Shown in pieces: positions 33,203-41,219 of a stretch of DNA of 64,000 nucleotides; the stretch's first letter is position 1; every line of letters starts with the position of its first letter. Source of the stretch: UBA5794 sp965368815 (lineage in GTDB: Bacteria; Actinomycetota; Acidimicrobiia; Spongiisociales; UBA5794). The notes beneath the pieces were generated by a model. That model did no database searches, was not told the DNA's origin, and saw only the letters and a list, made by a program, of their open reading frames with translations. Location: assembly GCA_965368815.1 (NCBI GenBank), contig CBDUOH010000002.1, forward strand, positions 22,661-86,660, written 5' to 3'. A program made the position numbers and the translations under genes.

Positions 33203-33985
33203 CTAGGCGGAAACACCGTGCGCTCGCGCAATACCGGCCAGAGTCGGCACGTCCAGTCCCGCCTCGCCGGCATGCCGAAGCGCCCGCGCAAGACGCCGCG
33301 GGGCGGACCGGCCCGTGGTTCCGTGGTCCGGATCGGCCTCGAACGCGGCCACCATCGTGGCATAGGCACCGGCCGCGTCGATGGGTCCTCCGACGAGATA
33401 TTCCTGGATCGCAAGTACTTCGTCCCCGACACTGCGCGCAAGACTCTCGTGGCCGGTCCAGAGCTCTGAGACGGTGCCGCCGGTTTCGAGGCCGGCGATG
33501 TTCGCGACAAGGATGTACAGGTTCTTCGCGATCAGCGCCTCGACGAGCTGATCGTCGGTGACAGCGATCGCCGCGATCCCCGCGCCGATCAATGAGTCGA
33601 CCACGAAGTCCGCCTTCGGACCACAGACCGGAGTCGGGATGATCACATTGGTGTCGATACCCGGCTTCTTCTCGAACCACACCACCGCAACCGTGGGGTT
33701 GTCGATGCCGTGCCTGTGCCAATCGCGGGGGAGTAGCTCGTTCTGGATCAACCCGACTCGATCGCGCCAGGGGTCAGGCATCGATGCAAGCACCGCATCC
33801 AGGTCGTCCTCGCCGACGGTGACCAGAACCAGCTCCGGATCCGGAAGCTCGGATGCCACGGAGTCGGCGCTCATCGAGCGTGTCACGGGAACGACGGGTC
33901 GACCACCTTTGAGAAACGCCTTGGCGAACACGCCGCCCATCTCGCCGACGCCGAACAGAACCACGGGTGAGTCATATGCATCCAT
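33203..33985 (-). CDS. Ketopantoate reductase-like NAD(P)-binding protein
   Basis: 260 residues. N-terminal dinucleotide motif LFGVGEMGGVFAKAF, with VLVTVGEDDLDAVLASMP next, and a helical C-terminal domain containing EALIAKNLYILVANIAGLE, similar to the Lys and Asn region of the ApbA/PanE family. Ketopantoate reductase makes pantoate for CoA synthesis, but the protein is shorter than usual (about 300) and several family signatures are weak, so another 2-hydroxyacid-type reductase is possible. Confidence 0.6.
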   Translation of the reverse strand: MDAYDSPVVLFGVGEMGGVFAKAFLKGGRPVVPVTRSMSADSVASELPDPELVLVTVGEDDLDAVLASMPDPWRDRVGLIQNELLPRDWHRHGIDNPTVAVVWFEKKPGIDTNVIIPTPVCGPKADFVVDSLIGAGIAAIAVTDDQLVEALIAKNLYILVANIAGLETGGTVSELWTGHESLARSVGDEVLAIQEYLVGGPIDAAGAYATMVAAFEADPDHGTTGRSAPRRLARALRHAGEAGLDVPTLAGIARAHGVSA

Positions 33986-34031
33986 ACCGGCGAGCGTAAC
34001 CGTCCGACGAACCTGGCAACCGCAGCGTCGG

Positions 34032-34841
34032 TCAGCTCTTTGCGCCGACTCGCTTGTATTTGCGGGTGGCGAGCGGGACGAAGACGATCAGGATGATCGC
34101 GATCCAGATGAGTGTGTACGCGATCGGATTCTGGAGGGGCCAGGCCGAGGGTTCGGGCGTACCGACCGGGATGTTTCCGAACAGCTCCCTGGCGGCCTGT
34201 GTGACCGACGACACCGGATTCCACTCGGCGAACACCCGCAAAGGTGTCGGCAGATTGTCGGAAGGAACGAACGTGTTGGCGATGAAGGTCAGTGGGAAGA
34301 TCACCATGAATGAGGCATTGTTGATGACCTCGACACTCGGCACCGACAGTCCGACAAGCGCCATGATCCACGAGAAGGCGTAGGCGAACAACAACAGGAG
34401 TCCGAATCCGACCAGCGCACTCATGAAACCGTTGTGGATCCGCCAGCCGACCACGAGTCCGGTCAGCGCCATGATCACCAGTGACAGGACGTTGTAGATG
34501 ACGTCGCTTGCGGTTCTCCCGAAGACGACCGCCGACTGCGACATCGGCAGCGACCGGAACCGGTTGATGATGCCCTTCTGCATGTCCTCGGCGAGTCCGG
34601 CACCGGTGAACGTGGCGCCGAAGATCACCGTCTGGGCAAAGATGCCACCGATGAGGAATTCCTTGTACGAACCACCGGGAACATCGATCGAGCCGCCGAA
34701 CACGAAGGCGAACAGCAGGACGAACATGATCGGGGAGATCAGAACGAACACGAGCACTTCGGGTACCCGGATGATCTTGATGACGTTGCGCTTCGCAACG
34801 ACGGAACCGTCGGCAAATGCCATCTTGAGTCGTTCCATCAT
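34032..34841 (-). CDS. ABC-2 type transporter permease (DrrB-like)
   Basis: 269 residues with six membrane helices (PEVLVFVLISPIMFVLLFAF, YKEFLIGGIFAQTVIFGATF, VIMALTGLVVGWRI, LLLLFAYAFSWIMALVGLSV, MVIFPLTFIANTFVPSDNL, IAIILIVFVPLATRKY). It carries the family stretch GLAEDMQKGIINRFRSLPMS and VFAEWNPVSSVTQAAREL. The ATG overlaps the ATPase stop (ATGA), so the two subunits are made as a pair. Daunorubicin/antibiotic or lipid export is typical of this family; substrate unknown. Confidence 0.9.
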   Translation of the reverse strand: MMERLKMAFADGSVVAKRNVIKIIRVPEVLVFVLISPIMFVLLFAFVFGGSIDVPGGSYKEFLIGGIFAQTVIFGATFTGAGLAEDMQKGIINRFRSLPMSQSAVVFGRTASDVIYNVLSLVIMALTGLVVGWRIHNGFMSALVGFGLLLLFAYAFSWIMALVGLSVPSVEVINNASFMVIFPLTFIANTFVPSDNLPTPLRVFAEWNPVSSVTQAARELFGNIPVGTPEPSAWPLQNPIAYTLIWIAIILIVFVPLATRKYKRVGAKS

Positions 34842-35803
34842 GCCACCTCCTCGGTCGCCGCTTCTTCACTCGTGTGACCCGTCAGGGACAAGAAGACGTC
34901 ATCGAGGGTCGGTCGCCGCAGACCCACATCGCGCAGTCCGATTCCTGCGTTGTCGAGTGATCGCAGCGCCGCCGTGAGCGTTGCCGCACCACCGGTGATG
35001 GGAACCACAAGCGATCGGGCGCGCTGATCCGTGTGGATCTCGCCCGCGGCGAGGGGGGTCAGCGCCGTGACCGCCGAGTCGAACTCGGAGTCGTCGTCGA
35101 TCGTCACCTCGATGCGCTCACCGCCGACCTGGGACTTGAGCGCATCTGCGGTGCCGTGCGCGATCTCCCTTCCATGGTCGATCACGACGATGTCATCGGC
35201 GAGGTGATCCGCTTCCTCGAGGTACTGCGTCGTGAGGAGCAGCGTCGTGCCCTGACCGACGAGCGTCTTGATCACGTCCCATAGTCCGATGCGGCTTCGG
35301 GGGTCGAGTCCAGTCGTCGGTTCATCGAGGAACAGCACGGGTGGCGCCGCGACGAGGGCGCCTGCGAGGTCGAGTCTGCGGCGCATACCTCCCGAATAGG
35401 TCTTGACCGGCCGATCGGCTGCATCGGCGAGGTCGAATCGATCGAGGAGCTCACGGGACCGAGCCTTCGAGGCAGGCTTCCCGAGGTGATAGAGCCGTCC
35501 GATCATGTCGAGGTTCTCGTACCCGGTGAGATGTTCATCGACGGCTGCGTACTGGCCCGACAGGCCGATGACGCTGCGGACCTTCTCGGGCTCGCTGAAC
35601 ACGTCGACACCAGCGACGGTGGCGGACCCTGCGTCGGGTGTGAGCAGTGTCGTGAGAATCGACACGGCGGTCGTCTTGCCCGCACCGTTGGGGCCGAGCA
35701 GCCCGAGCACCGTACCCCCGGGGACCTCGAGATCAAGCCCGCCGAGGGCGGTCACCTTCCCGTACATCTTGACGAGACCTTCGGCCTCAATGACAGCTGC
35801 CAC
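34838..35803 (-). CDS. ABC transporter ATP-binding protein (DrrA-like)
   Basis: 321 residues. Walker A GLLGPNGAGKTTAV, Q-loop SGQYAAVDEHLTGYEN, signature KTYSGGMRRRLDLAGALVA, Walker B PVLFLDEPTTGLDPRSR and the H-loop as TTQYLEEADHLADD (Gln where His is often TTH in other subfamilies; TTQYLEEAD is normal for DrrA). A C-terminal 80-residue domain ends in RPTLDDVFLSLTGH, typical of DrrA. GTG start at 35803 with GAGGAGG upstream; the frame remains open beyond it but without homology. Pairs with the permease. Confidence 0.93.
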   Translation of the reverse strand: MAAVIEAEGLVKMYGKVTALGGLDLEVPGGTVLGLLGPNGAGKTTAVSILTTLLTPDAGSATVAGVDVFSEPEKVRSVIGLSGQYAAVDEHLTGYENLDMIGRLYHLGKPASKARSRELLDRFDLADAADRPVKTYSGGMRRRLDLAGALVAAPPVLFLDEPTTGLDPRSRIGLWDVIKTLVGQGTTLLLTTQYLEEADHLADDIVVIDHGREIAHGTADALKSQVGGERIEVTIDDDSEFDSAVTALTPLAAGEIHTDQRARSLVVPITGGAATLTAALRSLDNAGIGLRDVGLRRPTLDDVFLSLTGHTSEEAATEEVA

Positions 35804-35926
35804 ACATCCTCCTCGCGACCGGCATGACATTAGGACGCCGGTGTGACACATATGAACGGAATCGCCGGATGCGATCGTCGCCGACCCGCGCCACGGGCAT
35901 GGATGGGCGCAAAAGGGTCCATTGTG

Positions 35927-35955
35927 TTGACAAGTGGCGCGTGGTGGGGCATAGT
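35927..35955 (+). promoter_or_regulatory. Promoter of the mraZ division and cell wall cluster
   Basis: TTGACA (35927-35932) is a perfect -35 and CATAGT (35950-35955) a 4/6 -10 at 17 bp spacing. A start near 35962 would give a 31-nt leader to mraZ. The -10 overlaps the GTGGG repeats of the MraZ operator. Confidence 0.65.
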
Positions 35956-35969
35956 GGGGGTCCGTGGGA
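35934..35969 (+). promoter_or_regulatory. MraZ operator: phased GTGGG repeats
   Basis: GTGGGG at 35944 and 35954 and GTGGGA at 35964 repeat with an exact 10-bp period, and a degenerate GTGGC lies in the same phase at 35934. MraZ in other bacteria binds direct TGGGN repeats separated by five bases just upstream of its own gene. The array covers the -10 and the predicted transcription start, as expected for autorepression. Confidence 0.75.
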
Positions 35970-35992
35970 GATAATGATGGAGATTCCACCAT

Positions 35993-36424
35993 ATGTTTTT
36001 GGGCGAATACAGCCATTCGCTGGACGACAAAGGGCGCATTGTGATGCCGGCGAAATTTCGCGCCGGTCTCGATCGCGGTCTCGTCGTCACGAAGGGCCAG
36101 GAGCGTTGTCTCTACGTGTTCCCGATGGACGTATGGGATTCCGAATCCGAGCGGGTTCGAAAGCTCCCTCGCACCGACAAGCGGGCCCGCAACTATTCGC
36201 GTTCGTTCTTCGCCTCGGCCTCCGACCAATCGATGGATCGCGCCGGCCGCTGTCAGATCCCCGAGCCGCTCAGGCTCTACGCGGGGCTCGGCAAGGACGT
36301 CACCGTGGTCGGCGTGTCCGATCGCATCGAGATCTGGGACACGGCGACGTGGCAATCCGTCGCCGCCGAAGCCGACGAGTACTACGCCGGTATCGAGGAG
36401 GTGCTTTCGGAGGAAGGCATTTGA
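35993..36424 (+). CDS. mraZ: MraZ transcriptional regulator
   Basis: 143 residues with two SpoVT/AbrB-like (swapped-hairpin) domains: MFLGEYSHSLDDKGRIVMPA at the start and SASDQSMDRAGRCQIPEPLR in the second half, each with the DxxGR turn used for DNA contact. In the family it forms a ring and represses its own operon. GGAG lies nine bases before the ATG. First gene of the dcw cluster; the phased GTGGG repeats upstream are its probable operator. Confidence 0.96.
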   Translation: MFLGEYSHSLDDKGRIVMPAKFRAGLDRGLVVTKGQERCLYVFPMDVWDSESERVRKLPRTDKRARNYSRSFFASASDQSMDRAGRCQIPEPLRLYAGLGKDVTVVGVSDRIEIWDTATWQSVAAEADEYYAGIEEVLSEEGI

Positions 36425-36469
36425 CACACAAGGAAGACAACAACGACCGATCGATGTGGGCTGGCTCGT

Positions 36470-36550
36470 GGTCAGTCCCCCGGATGCCAATTGGGAGGCC
36501 CCTTACTCCGCCCGCTTCCATGTTGGCGCCAGCGCTCCGGGGGGCTGACC
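36470..36550 (+). ncRNA. Structured leader RNA before rsmH (mraW RNA motif candidate)
   Basis: A 14-bp helix joins GGTCAGTCCCCCGG (36470-36483) with CCGGGGGGCTGACC (36537-36550), all Watson-Crick except one G-U. The 3' arm holds the only purine-rich stretch and ends at the base before the rsmH ATG, so it would hide the ribosome site when paired. Inside, GCCAA (36486-36490) can pair with TTGGC (36523-36527), and GGAG (36494-36497) with CTCC (36506-36509). Actinobacteria are known to carry a conserved 'mraW' RNA in just this place; I assign by position and structure and could not run a covariance model. Confidence 0.7.
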
Positions 36551-37483
36551 ATGGATCAGCCCACGCACGATCAGGGGTATCACACCCCGGTGATGGTCGA
36601 CGAGACACTGTCCTGGCTCGCTCCGGCGGCCGAGGGATGGATCGTCGACGGCACCTTCGGTGGGGGAGGGCATAGCCGTGCTCTTCTCGACCGCTATCGG
36701 GACGTATCGATCATCGGCATCGACCGCGATCCGGACGCTCTCGCCCAGGCCTTCGGTGACGATCGGCTCACCGTCGTTGCTGGGAACTACCGCGACATCG
36801 ACGAAGTGCTCGGCTCGGCCGGGTTCCCTGAACTCGTTGAAGGGATCCTGCTCGATCTCGGGGTGTCGTCGCATCAACTCGATGTCGCGGACAGAGGTTT
36901 CTCCTACCACGCGGACGGTCCGCTCGACATGCGCATGGACACGTCGGGTGGTCCGACCGCTGCGGATCTGGTCAACACCTCCGACGTCGCCGCACTCACG
37001 TCGATCTTCCAACGGTACGGCGAGGAGAAGTTCGCACGACGGATCGCGGCGGCCATCGTCGATCAGCGACCGTTCCGAACCACCTCGGAGCTGGTGTCAT
37101 GCATCAGCGCCGCCGTCCCAGCGGCGGCGAGACGTGCGAAGCATCCGGCCCGTAGGGTTTTCCAGGCTCTTCGGATCGCGGTCAATGACGAATTGGCCGG
37201 TGTCGCCGATGTCATGGTCTCCGGGCCGATGCATCTCGCTCCCGGCGGGAGGATGGTCGTGATGGCCTACCACTCCCTCGAGGATCGCATCGTCAAGCGG
37301 GCATTCGCTGATCTCGCCAGAGGGTGCACCTGTCCACCCGATCTTCCGGCGTGCGCCTGCGGTGCTGATCCCGACTTCCGTGTTCTCACCCCCAAAGCTG
37401 TCAAGCCGTCGCCGGCTGAAGTTGCGTCCAATCCACGCGCGCGAAGCGCAGTACTCCGTGTTCTTGAAAGGAAGACCCCATGA
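36551..37483 (+). CDS. rsmH: 16S rRNA (cytosine(1402)-N(4))-methyltransferase
   Basis: 310 residues, previously called MraW. Methylates N4 of C1402 in 16S rRNA with SAM. N-terminus MDQPTHDQGYHTPVMVDETL; the SAM motif is VDGTFGGGGHSRALLD, then IGIDRDPDALAQA, ILLDLGVSSHQLDVADRGFS and the C-terminal MAYHSLEDRIVKR. Start at ATG 36551, just after the leader stem; the open frame upstream crosses that RNA and lacks homology. Its stop overlaps the ftsL start (ATGA). Confidence 0.97.
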   Translation: MDQPTHDQGYHTPVMVDETLSWLAPAAEGWIVDGTFGGGGHSRALLDRYRDVSIIGIDRDPDALAQAFGDDRLTVVAGNYRDIDEVLGSAGFPELVEGILLDLGVSSHQLDVADRGFSYHADGPLDMRMDTSGGPTAADLVNTSDVAALTSIFQRYGEEKFARRIAAAIVDQRPFRTTSELVSCISAAVPAAARRAKHPARRVFQALRIAVNDELAGVADVMVSGPMHLAPGGRMVVMAYHSLEDRIVKRAFADLARGCTCPPDLPACACGADPDFRVLTPKAVKPSPAEVASNPRARSAVLRVLERKTP

Positions 37484-37881
37484 CAACCCAAGTTGCGCCA
37501 CGGCTGCGCTCGAGAAGGTCCGCCCGTGATGTCGCGGCCGTCGAGGCAGCGACACCACGGCTTTTCCCCCTGGCGTTCTTTGTGATCGCCGTCGTGGTGG
37601 TGTTCTTCCTCATGATCTACCTCAGGATCGCCCTCGACCGGTCGGCATTCGAACTCGACGCTGTGGAACGTCAGATCACCCTCGAGGAATCCCGCCAGCT
37701 CGATCTGCGGCTTGAGCTTGCGTCGCTCCAGGATCCGCTGAGAATCGCCACCGAGGCAACGAACATGGGGATGACCTATCCCGATGAACGCGTCCCCGTC
37801 ATCGTCAACGGGCTCGACCCACAGATCGCCCCACCACTCATCGAGTCTCCGGTCAGAGCGCTTGAGGGCGCCCGACCCTGA
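37480..37881 (+). CDS. ftsL: FtsL-like cell division protein
   Basis: 133 residues: a basic cytosolic N-terminus, one membrane helix (LFPLAFFVIAVVVVFFLMIY at about 28-47) and an extracytoplasmic coiled coil (FELDAVERQITLEESRQLDL). This is the bitopic FtsL/DivIC layout, and its place between rsmH and ftsI is the canonical site of ftsL. Works with FtsQ to recruit and activate FtsW-FtsI at the septum. Sequence conservation is low in this family, so the call leans on topology and position. Confidence 0.85.
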   Translation: MTTQVAPRLRSRRSARDVAAVEAATPRLFPLAFFVIAVVVVFFLMIYLRIALDRSAFELDAVERQITLEESRQLDLRLELASLQDPLRIATEATNMGMTYPDERVPVIVNGLDPQIAPPLIESPVRALEGARP

Positions 37882-37904
37882 TCAACAACCGACGAGGACA
37901 CAAC

Positions 37905-37979
37905 ATGACACAGACCGTGCCGAGCGCTGACGGCGGGTCGCGAGCGGACCTTCGTGGCCGACTGGGGCCACCGTCGTGA
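37905..37979 (+). CDS. 24-codon ORF coupled to ftsI (candidate small protein or leader)
   Basis: ATG 37905 is preceded by GAGGA eight bases upstream and opens 24 codons (MTQTVPSADGGSRADLRGRL then GPPS) that end at TGA 37977-37979. That stop overlaps the ftsI GTG by 4 bp (GTGA), the same coupling geometry used throughout this cluster. The product is hydrophilic with no motif. It may exist only to load ribosomes on ftsI, or may be a real micro-protein; the codon content is ordinary. Confidence 0.45.
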   Translation: MTQTVPSADGGSRADLRGRLGPPS

Positions 37980-39739
37980 ACAAGAAATACATCTGGAAGC
38001 CCGGTGATCTTCGCCTGCTCATTGTCGGTCTGGCGTTCGTCGTCGTCTGGGGTCTGATCGGTTTCCGTCTGTTCGATCTCCAGGGCGCTCAAGCAGTCGA
38101 GCTTGCGACGGTCGGTTTCGAACAGCGGATTGTCGAACAGGCGATCGTCCCTGCCCGGGGCACCATCTATGACCGCGATGGTGTCGAACTGGCGTTGACG
38201 ATCGATGGTTGGAACGTGGTGGTCGATCCCTCGATGCTTGCCGATCCCATCGTCACCGCAAACGTTCTCGCTCCCTATGCCGATGACACGTACGACGATC
38301 TCGTCGCGATGCTCACCGATGGCCAGGCGAAGGGCTCGCGCTATGCCGAGATCGCCATGCGGGTCGACAACGCCCACAAGGCACAGGTCGAATCGGCGAT
38401 CGCCGAGTACAACCTGACGGTCGATCGCAAGGATCGGATCACCGGCATCTTCTATCGGAGCCAACCATTGCGCACATATCCCGCAGGCTCGGTTGCATCC
38501 CAGGTCATCGGTCTGACCGCGTACGAGGATGGAGCGGGTATCGAGGGCCTCGAGCTCACGTTCAATTCGGAGCTCGAGGGAGAACCCGGCCGACGCATCG
38601 TCGAGAAGGACCCGTCGGGCCGCGTCATTCCACAGGGTCAGGTACTCATCGAGCCTGCGACTCCCGGGTCCGACATCGTGACGACCATCGATCGAGAGAT
38701 CCAGTTCGCCGCCGAGCAGGGCCTGACGAAGGCACTCCAGCAGACGGAGGCGATCGGTGGAGCCATCGTCGTGCTCGATGCCAAGACCAGCGCAATCCTC
38801 GCCATGGCGTCAAGCCCGGGACTCGACCTCAACGACCGTTCTCAGGTGACGCCCGAGGTACTGCGCAACCGCGCCGTTGCAGATGTCTATGAGCCCGGCT
38901 CGACCCTCAAACTCCTCACGATTGCCGCTGCCCTCGAGGAGGGCGTCGTGAACCCCGACACCCTCATCGATACACCGCCTGAGGTGGAGATCGGCGATTT
39001 CACCTACTCCGATTCGGGGCGGAACCCTTCGCAGATGACAGTCTCGGACGTCGTCGCCAAATCCTCGAACGTCGGCACGATCAGCATCGAGCAGCACCTC
39101 GGTGTGGAGAGGCACTACGACTACCTCACGAAGTTCGGTCTCGGGCAGCGGACCGGCCTTGACGTTGCCGGCGAGCAGCACGGTTTGCTCCCGCCCCCGT
39201 CCCAGTGGACCCAGACGTCGGGCTCATCCATCGCCATCGGGTATGCCGTGCACACGACTCCGCTCCAGATGGCGGCGGTGTACGCGACGGTTGCGAACGG
39301 GGGAGTGTGGACTGAACCCTATCTCGTCAAGGAGATCGTCCAGGCCGATGGAACGCGTATCGAGACCAGACCGCGATCACGCAGGATCCTGTCGGAAGAG
39401 ACCGCACGGGAGGTCCGGACGATGCTCGGGAGGGTGATCGAAGTCGGCACCGGGTTCAGGGCCGAGTTGACGGACTACACATCCGGTGGCAAGACGGGGA
39501 CGACGCGCAAGTTCGATGTCGAAGAGGGCGAGTACTCGAATGACACGTACGCGTCGTTCATCGGCATGGCGCCGCTGAACGATCCGAGCATCGTCGTTGC
39601 CATCGTGCTGGATTCACCGAAGGGCGAAATGGCCGACGGAACCAGTCTGCGCGGAGGTGGCGCGGCAGCTGCACCCGTGTTCGCCGAGGTGGCACAGAAC
39701 GCCCTTCATCAGCTTGGCGTAGCACCGGATCGGGACTGA
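37976..39739 (+). CDS. ftsI: Septal peptidoglycan transpeptidase (class B PBP)
   Basis: 587 residues. N-terminal anchor helix (LRLLIVGLAFVVVWGLIGF, about 12-30), PBP dimerisation domain starting ARGTIYDRDGVELA, then the transpeptidase domain with S309-T-L-K312, S363-S-N365 and K506-T-G-T509, all intact. No PASTA domain follows. It cross-links septal glycan together with FtsW and is placed by FtsQ and FtsL. GTG start, no own Shine-Dalgarno, overlapping the short ORF; the gap to murE is one base. Confidence 0.96.
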   Translation: MNKKYIWKPGDLRLLIVGLAFVVVWGLIGFRLFDLQGAQAVELATVGFEQRIVEQAIVPARGTIYDRDGVELALTIDGWNVVVDPSMLADPIVTANVLAPYADDTYDDLVAMLTDGQAKGSRYAEIAMRVDNAHKAQVESAIAEYNLTVDRKDRITGIFYRSQPLRTYPAGSVASQVIGLTAYEDGAGIEGLELTFNSELEGEPGRRIVEKDPSGRVIPQGQVLIEPATPGSDIVTTIDREIQFAAEQGLTKALQQTEAIGGAIVVLDAKTSAILAMASSPGLDLNDRSQVTPEVLRNRAVADVYEPGSTLKLLTIAAALEEGVVNPDTLIDTPPEVEIGDFTYSDSGRNPSQMTVSDVVAKSSNVGTISIEQHLGVERHYDYLTKFGLGQRTGLDVAGEQHGLLPPPSQWTQTSGSSIAIGYAVHTTPLQMAAVYATVANGGVWTEPYLVKEIVQADGTRIETRPRSRRILSEETAREVRTMLGRVIEVGTGFRAELTDYTSGGKTGTTRKFDVEEGEYSNDTYASFIGMAPLNDPSIVVAIVLDSPKGEMADGTSLRGGGAAAAPVFAEVAQNALHQLGVAPDRD

Positions 39740-39740
39740 C

Positions 39741-41219
39741 ATGGGGGGCATGCGCACCTCGCTCGCCGCCCTCGCCTCGAGTGTCCCCGGCGTCCTGACG
39801 GTTGACGACGCCGACGTCGAGATCTTCGATGTCACGCACGACTCGACCACAGCGGGGCCTGGGGTCATCTTCGTGGCCATTCCGGGAAAGCGGGTCGACG
39901 GACACACGTTCGTCGGATCGGCTGCATCGCTTGGAACCCCTGCCGTGATGGTCGAGCACCGGTGTGATGTCGACATCCCACAGATCGTTGTGGCTGACTC
40001 GCGTGCGGCGATGGCTCATCTCGCCCGCACTGTCCACGGATCTCCCGACGCGGCGATGACGGTCGTCGGGGTCACAGGGACCAACGGCAAGACCACGGTG
40101 ACGGCGATGTGTGAGGCCGTGCTGACGTACACCGGACGTCGCGTCGGGGTCATCGGGACGCTCGGGACCAGGATCAATGGCGAACCTGCACCGCTCGAAC
40201 GGACCACGCCCGAGAGCACCGACCTGCAACGACTCCTGGCAACGATGCGACGAGCGGGTGTCGAGACCGTGGTCATGGAGGTGTCGTCGCATGCGATGGC
40301 TCTCCATCGGGCCGATGCCATCCGCTTCGAGGTAGCCGCCTTCACGAATCTGTCACAGGACCATCTCGACTTCCACGGCGACATGGACACGTACTACAGC
40401 GAGAAACGGAAGCTGTTCGATGCAGGGCGCGCTGAGCACGCCGTCGTGAACATCGCGGACCCTGCCGGTCGCCGGCTTGTCGACGACATCGAGATTCCGC
40501 GCACGACGGTGTCTGTCGGGGAGGGAGCCGACATCGTCGGACGCATCGTGGAACAAGATGCATCGTCGAGTGTCTTCTCGGTCGCCGAGGCAGGTGTCGA
40601 CAGCGTCGATGTAACGCTCCCCGTTCCGGGATGGTTCAATGTCGCCAATGCGATGGTCGCCTACGGTGCATGCCGCCAGCTGGGCGTCGAGCCCTCCGAG
40701 ATAGCTGCCGGGCTGGGCACGCTCGAAGTCGTCGCCGGCAGGATGCAGCTCGTCGAGCCGGATGCCGACGTCGCGGTCGTTGTCGACTACGCACACACAC
40801 CTGCAGCCGTCGGTACCGTCGTCGAGGCGGCCCGCCAGATGACGGACGGCAGGGTGATCGTCATCATCGGGGCGGGGGGTGATCGTGACTGGGAGAAGCG
40901 TCCCCACATGGGCGCGGCGGCATCCTCGCACGCCGATGTGACCATCGTGACAACGGACAACCCTCGGTCGGAGGACCCACGAACCATCGCGGCCGCCGTC
41001 GAAGCAGGGGCATCGTCGGTTCCCGGCGCCCACGTGCGCACCATTCTCGACCGTCGCGAAGCGATCAGGGTCGGTGTCCTCGGTGCTCTCCCGGGGGATC
41101 TCGTTCTGATCCTCGGGAAGGGCCATGAGCGTGGTCAGGAGATCGATGGGGAGAAGCTGCCGTTCGATGATGTCGCCGAAGCGCGTGCATCACTTGCTGC
41201 GAGGGAGCATGCAACATGA
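39741..41219 (+). CDS. murE: UDP-MurNAc-L-Ala-D-Glu:meso-diaminopimelate ligase
   Basis: 492 residues. ATP motif GVTGTNGKTTVTAM, HSTSEx-type region TTPESTDLQRLLA, EVSSHAMALHRAD and, deciding the substrate, TTDNPRSEDP: the DNPR motif marks meso-diaminopimelate-adding MurE, whereas Lys-adding enzymes have a different motif. The C-terminal GKGHERGQEI is also typical. ATG 39741 is used; ATG 39750 is an alternative. Its end overlaps murF (ATGA). Adds the third residue of the stem peptide. Confidence 0.96.
   Translation: MGGMRTSLAALASSVPGVLTVDDADVEIFDVTHDSTTAGPGVIFVAIPGKRVDGHTFVGSAASLGTPAVMVEHRCDVDIPQIVVADSRAAMAHLARTVHGSPDAAMTVVGVTGTNGKTTVTAMCEAVLTYTGRRVGVIGTLGTRINGEPAPLERTTPESTDLQRLLATMRRAGVETVVMEVSSHAMALHRADAIRFEVAAFTNLSQDHLDFHGDMDTYYSEKRKLFDAGRAEHAVVNIADPAGRRLVDDIEIPRTTVSVGEGADIVGRIVEQDASSSVFSVAEAGVDSVDVTLPVPGWFNVANAMVAYGACRQLGVEPSEIAAGLGTLEVVAGRMQLVEPDADVAVVVDYAHTPAAVGTVVEAARQMTDGRVIVIIGAGGDRDWEKRPHMGAAASSHADVTIVTTDNPRSEDPRTIAAAVEAGASSVPGAHVRTILDRREAIRVGVLGALPGDLVLILGKGHERGQEIDGEKLPFDDVAEARASLAAREHAT

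Noticed and set aside
35804..36490. Upstream extension of the DrrA-like ATPase frame across the mraZ promoter
   Set aside because: It would run through mraZ and its operator. GTG 35803 has a GAGGAGG site and fits the family N-terminus.
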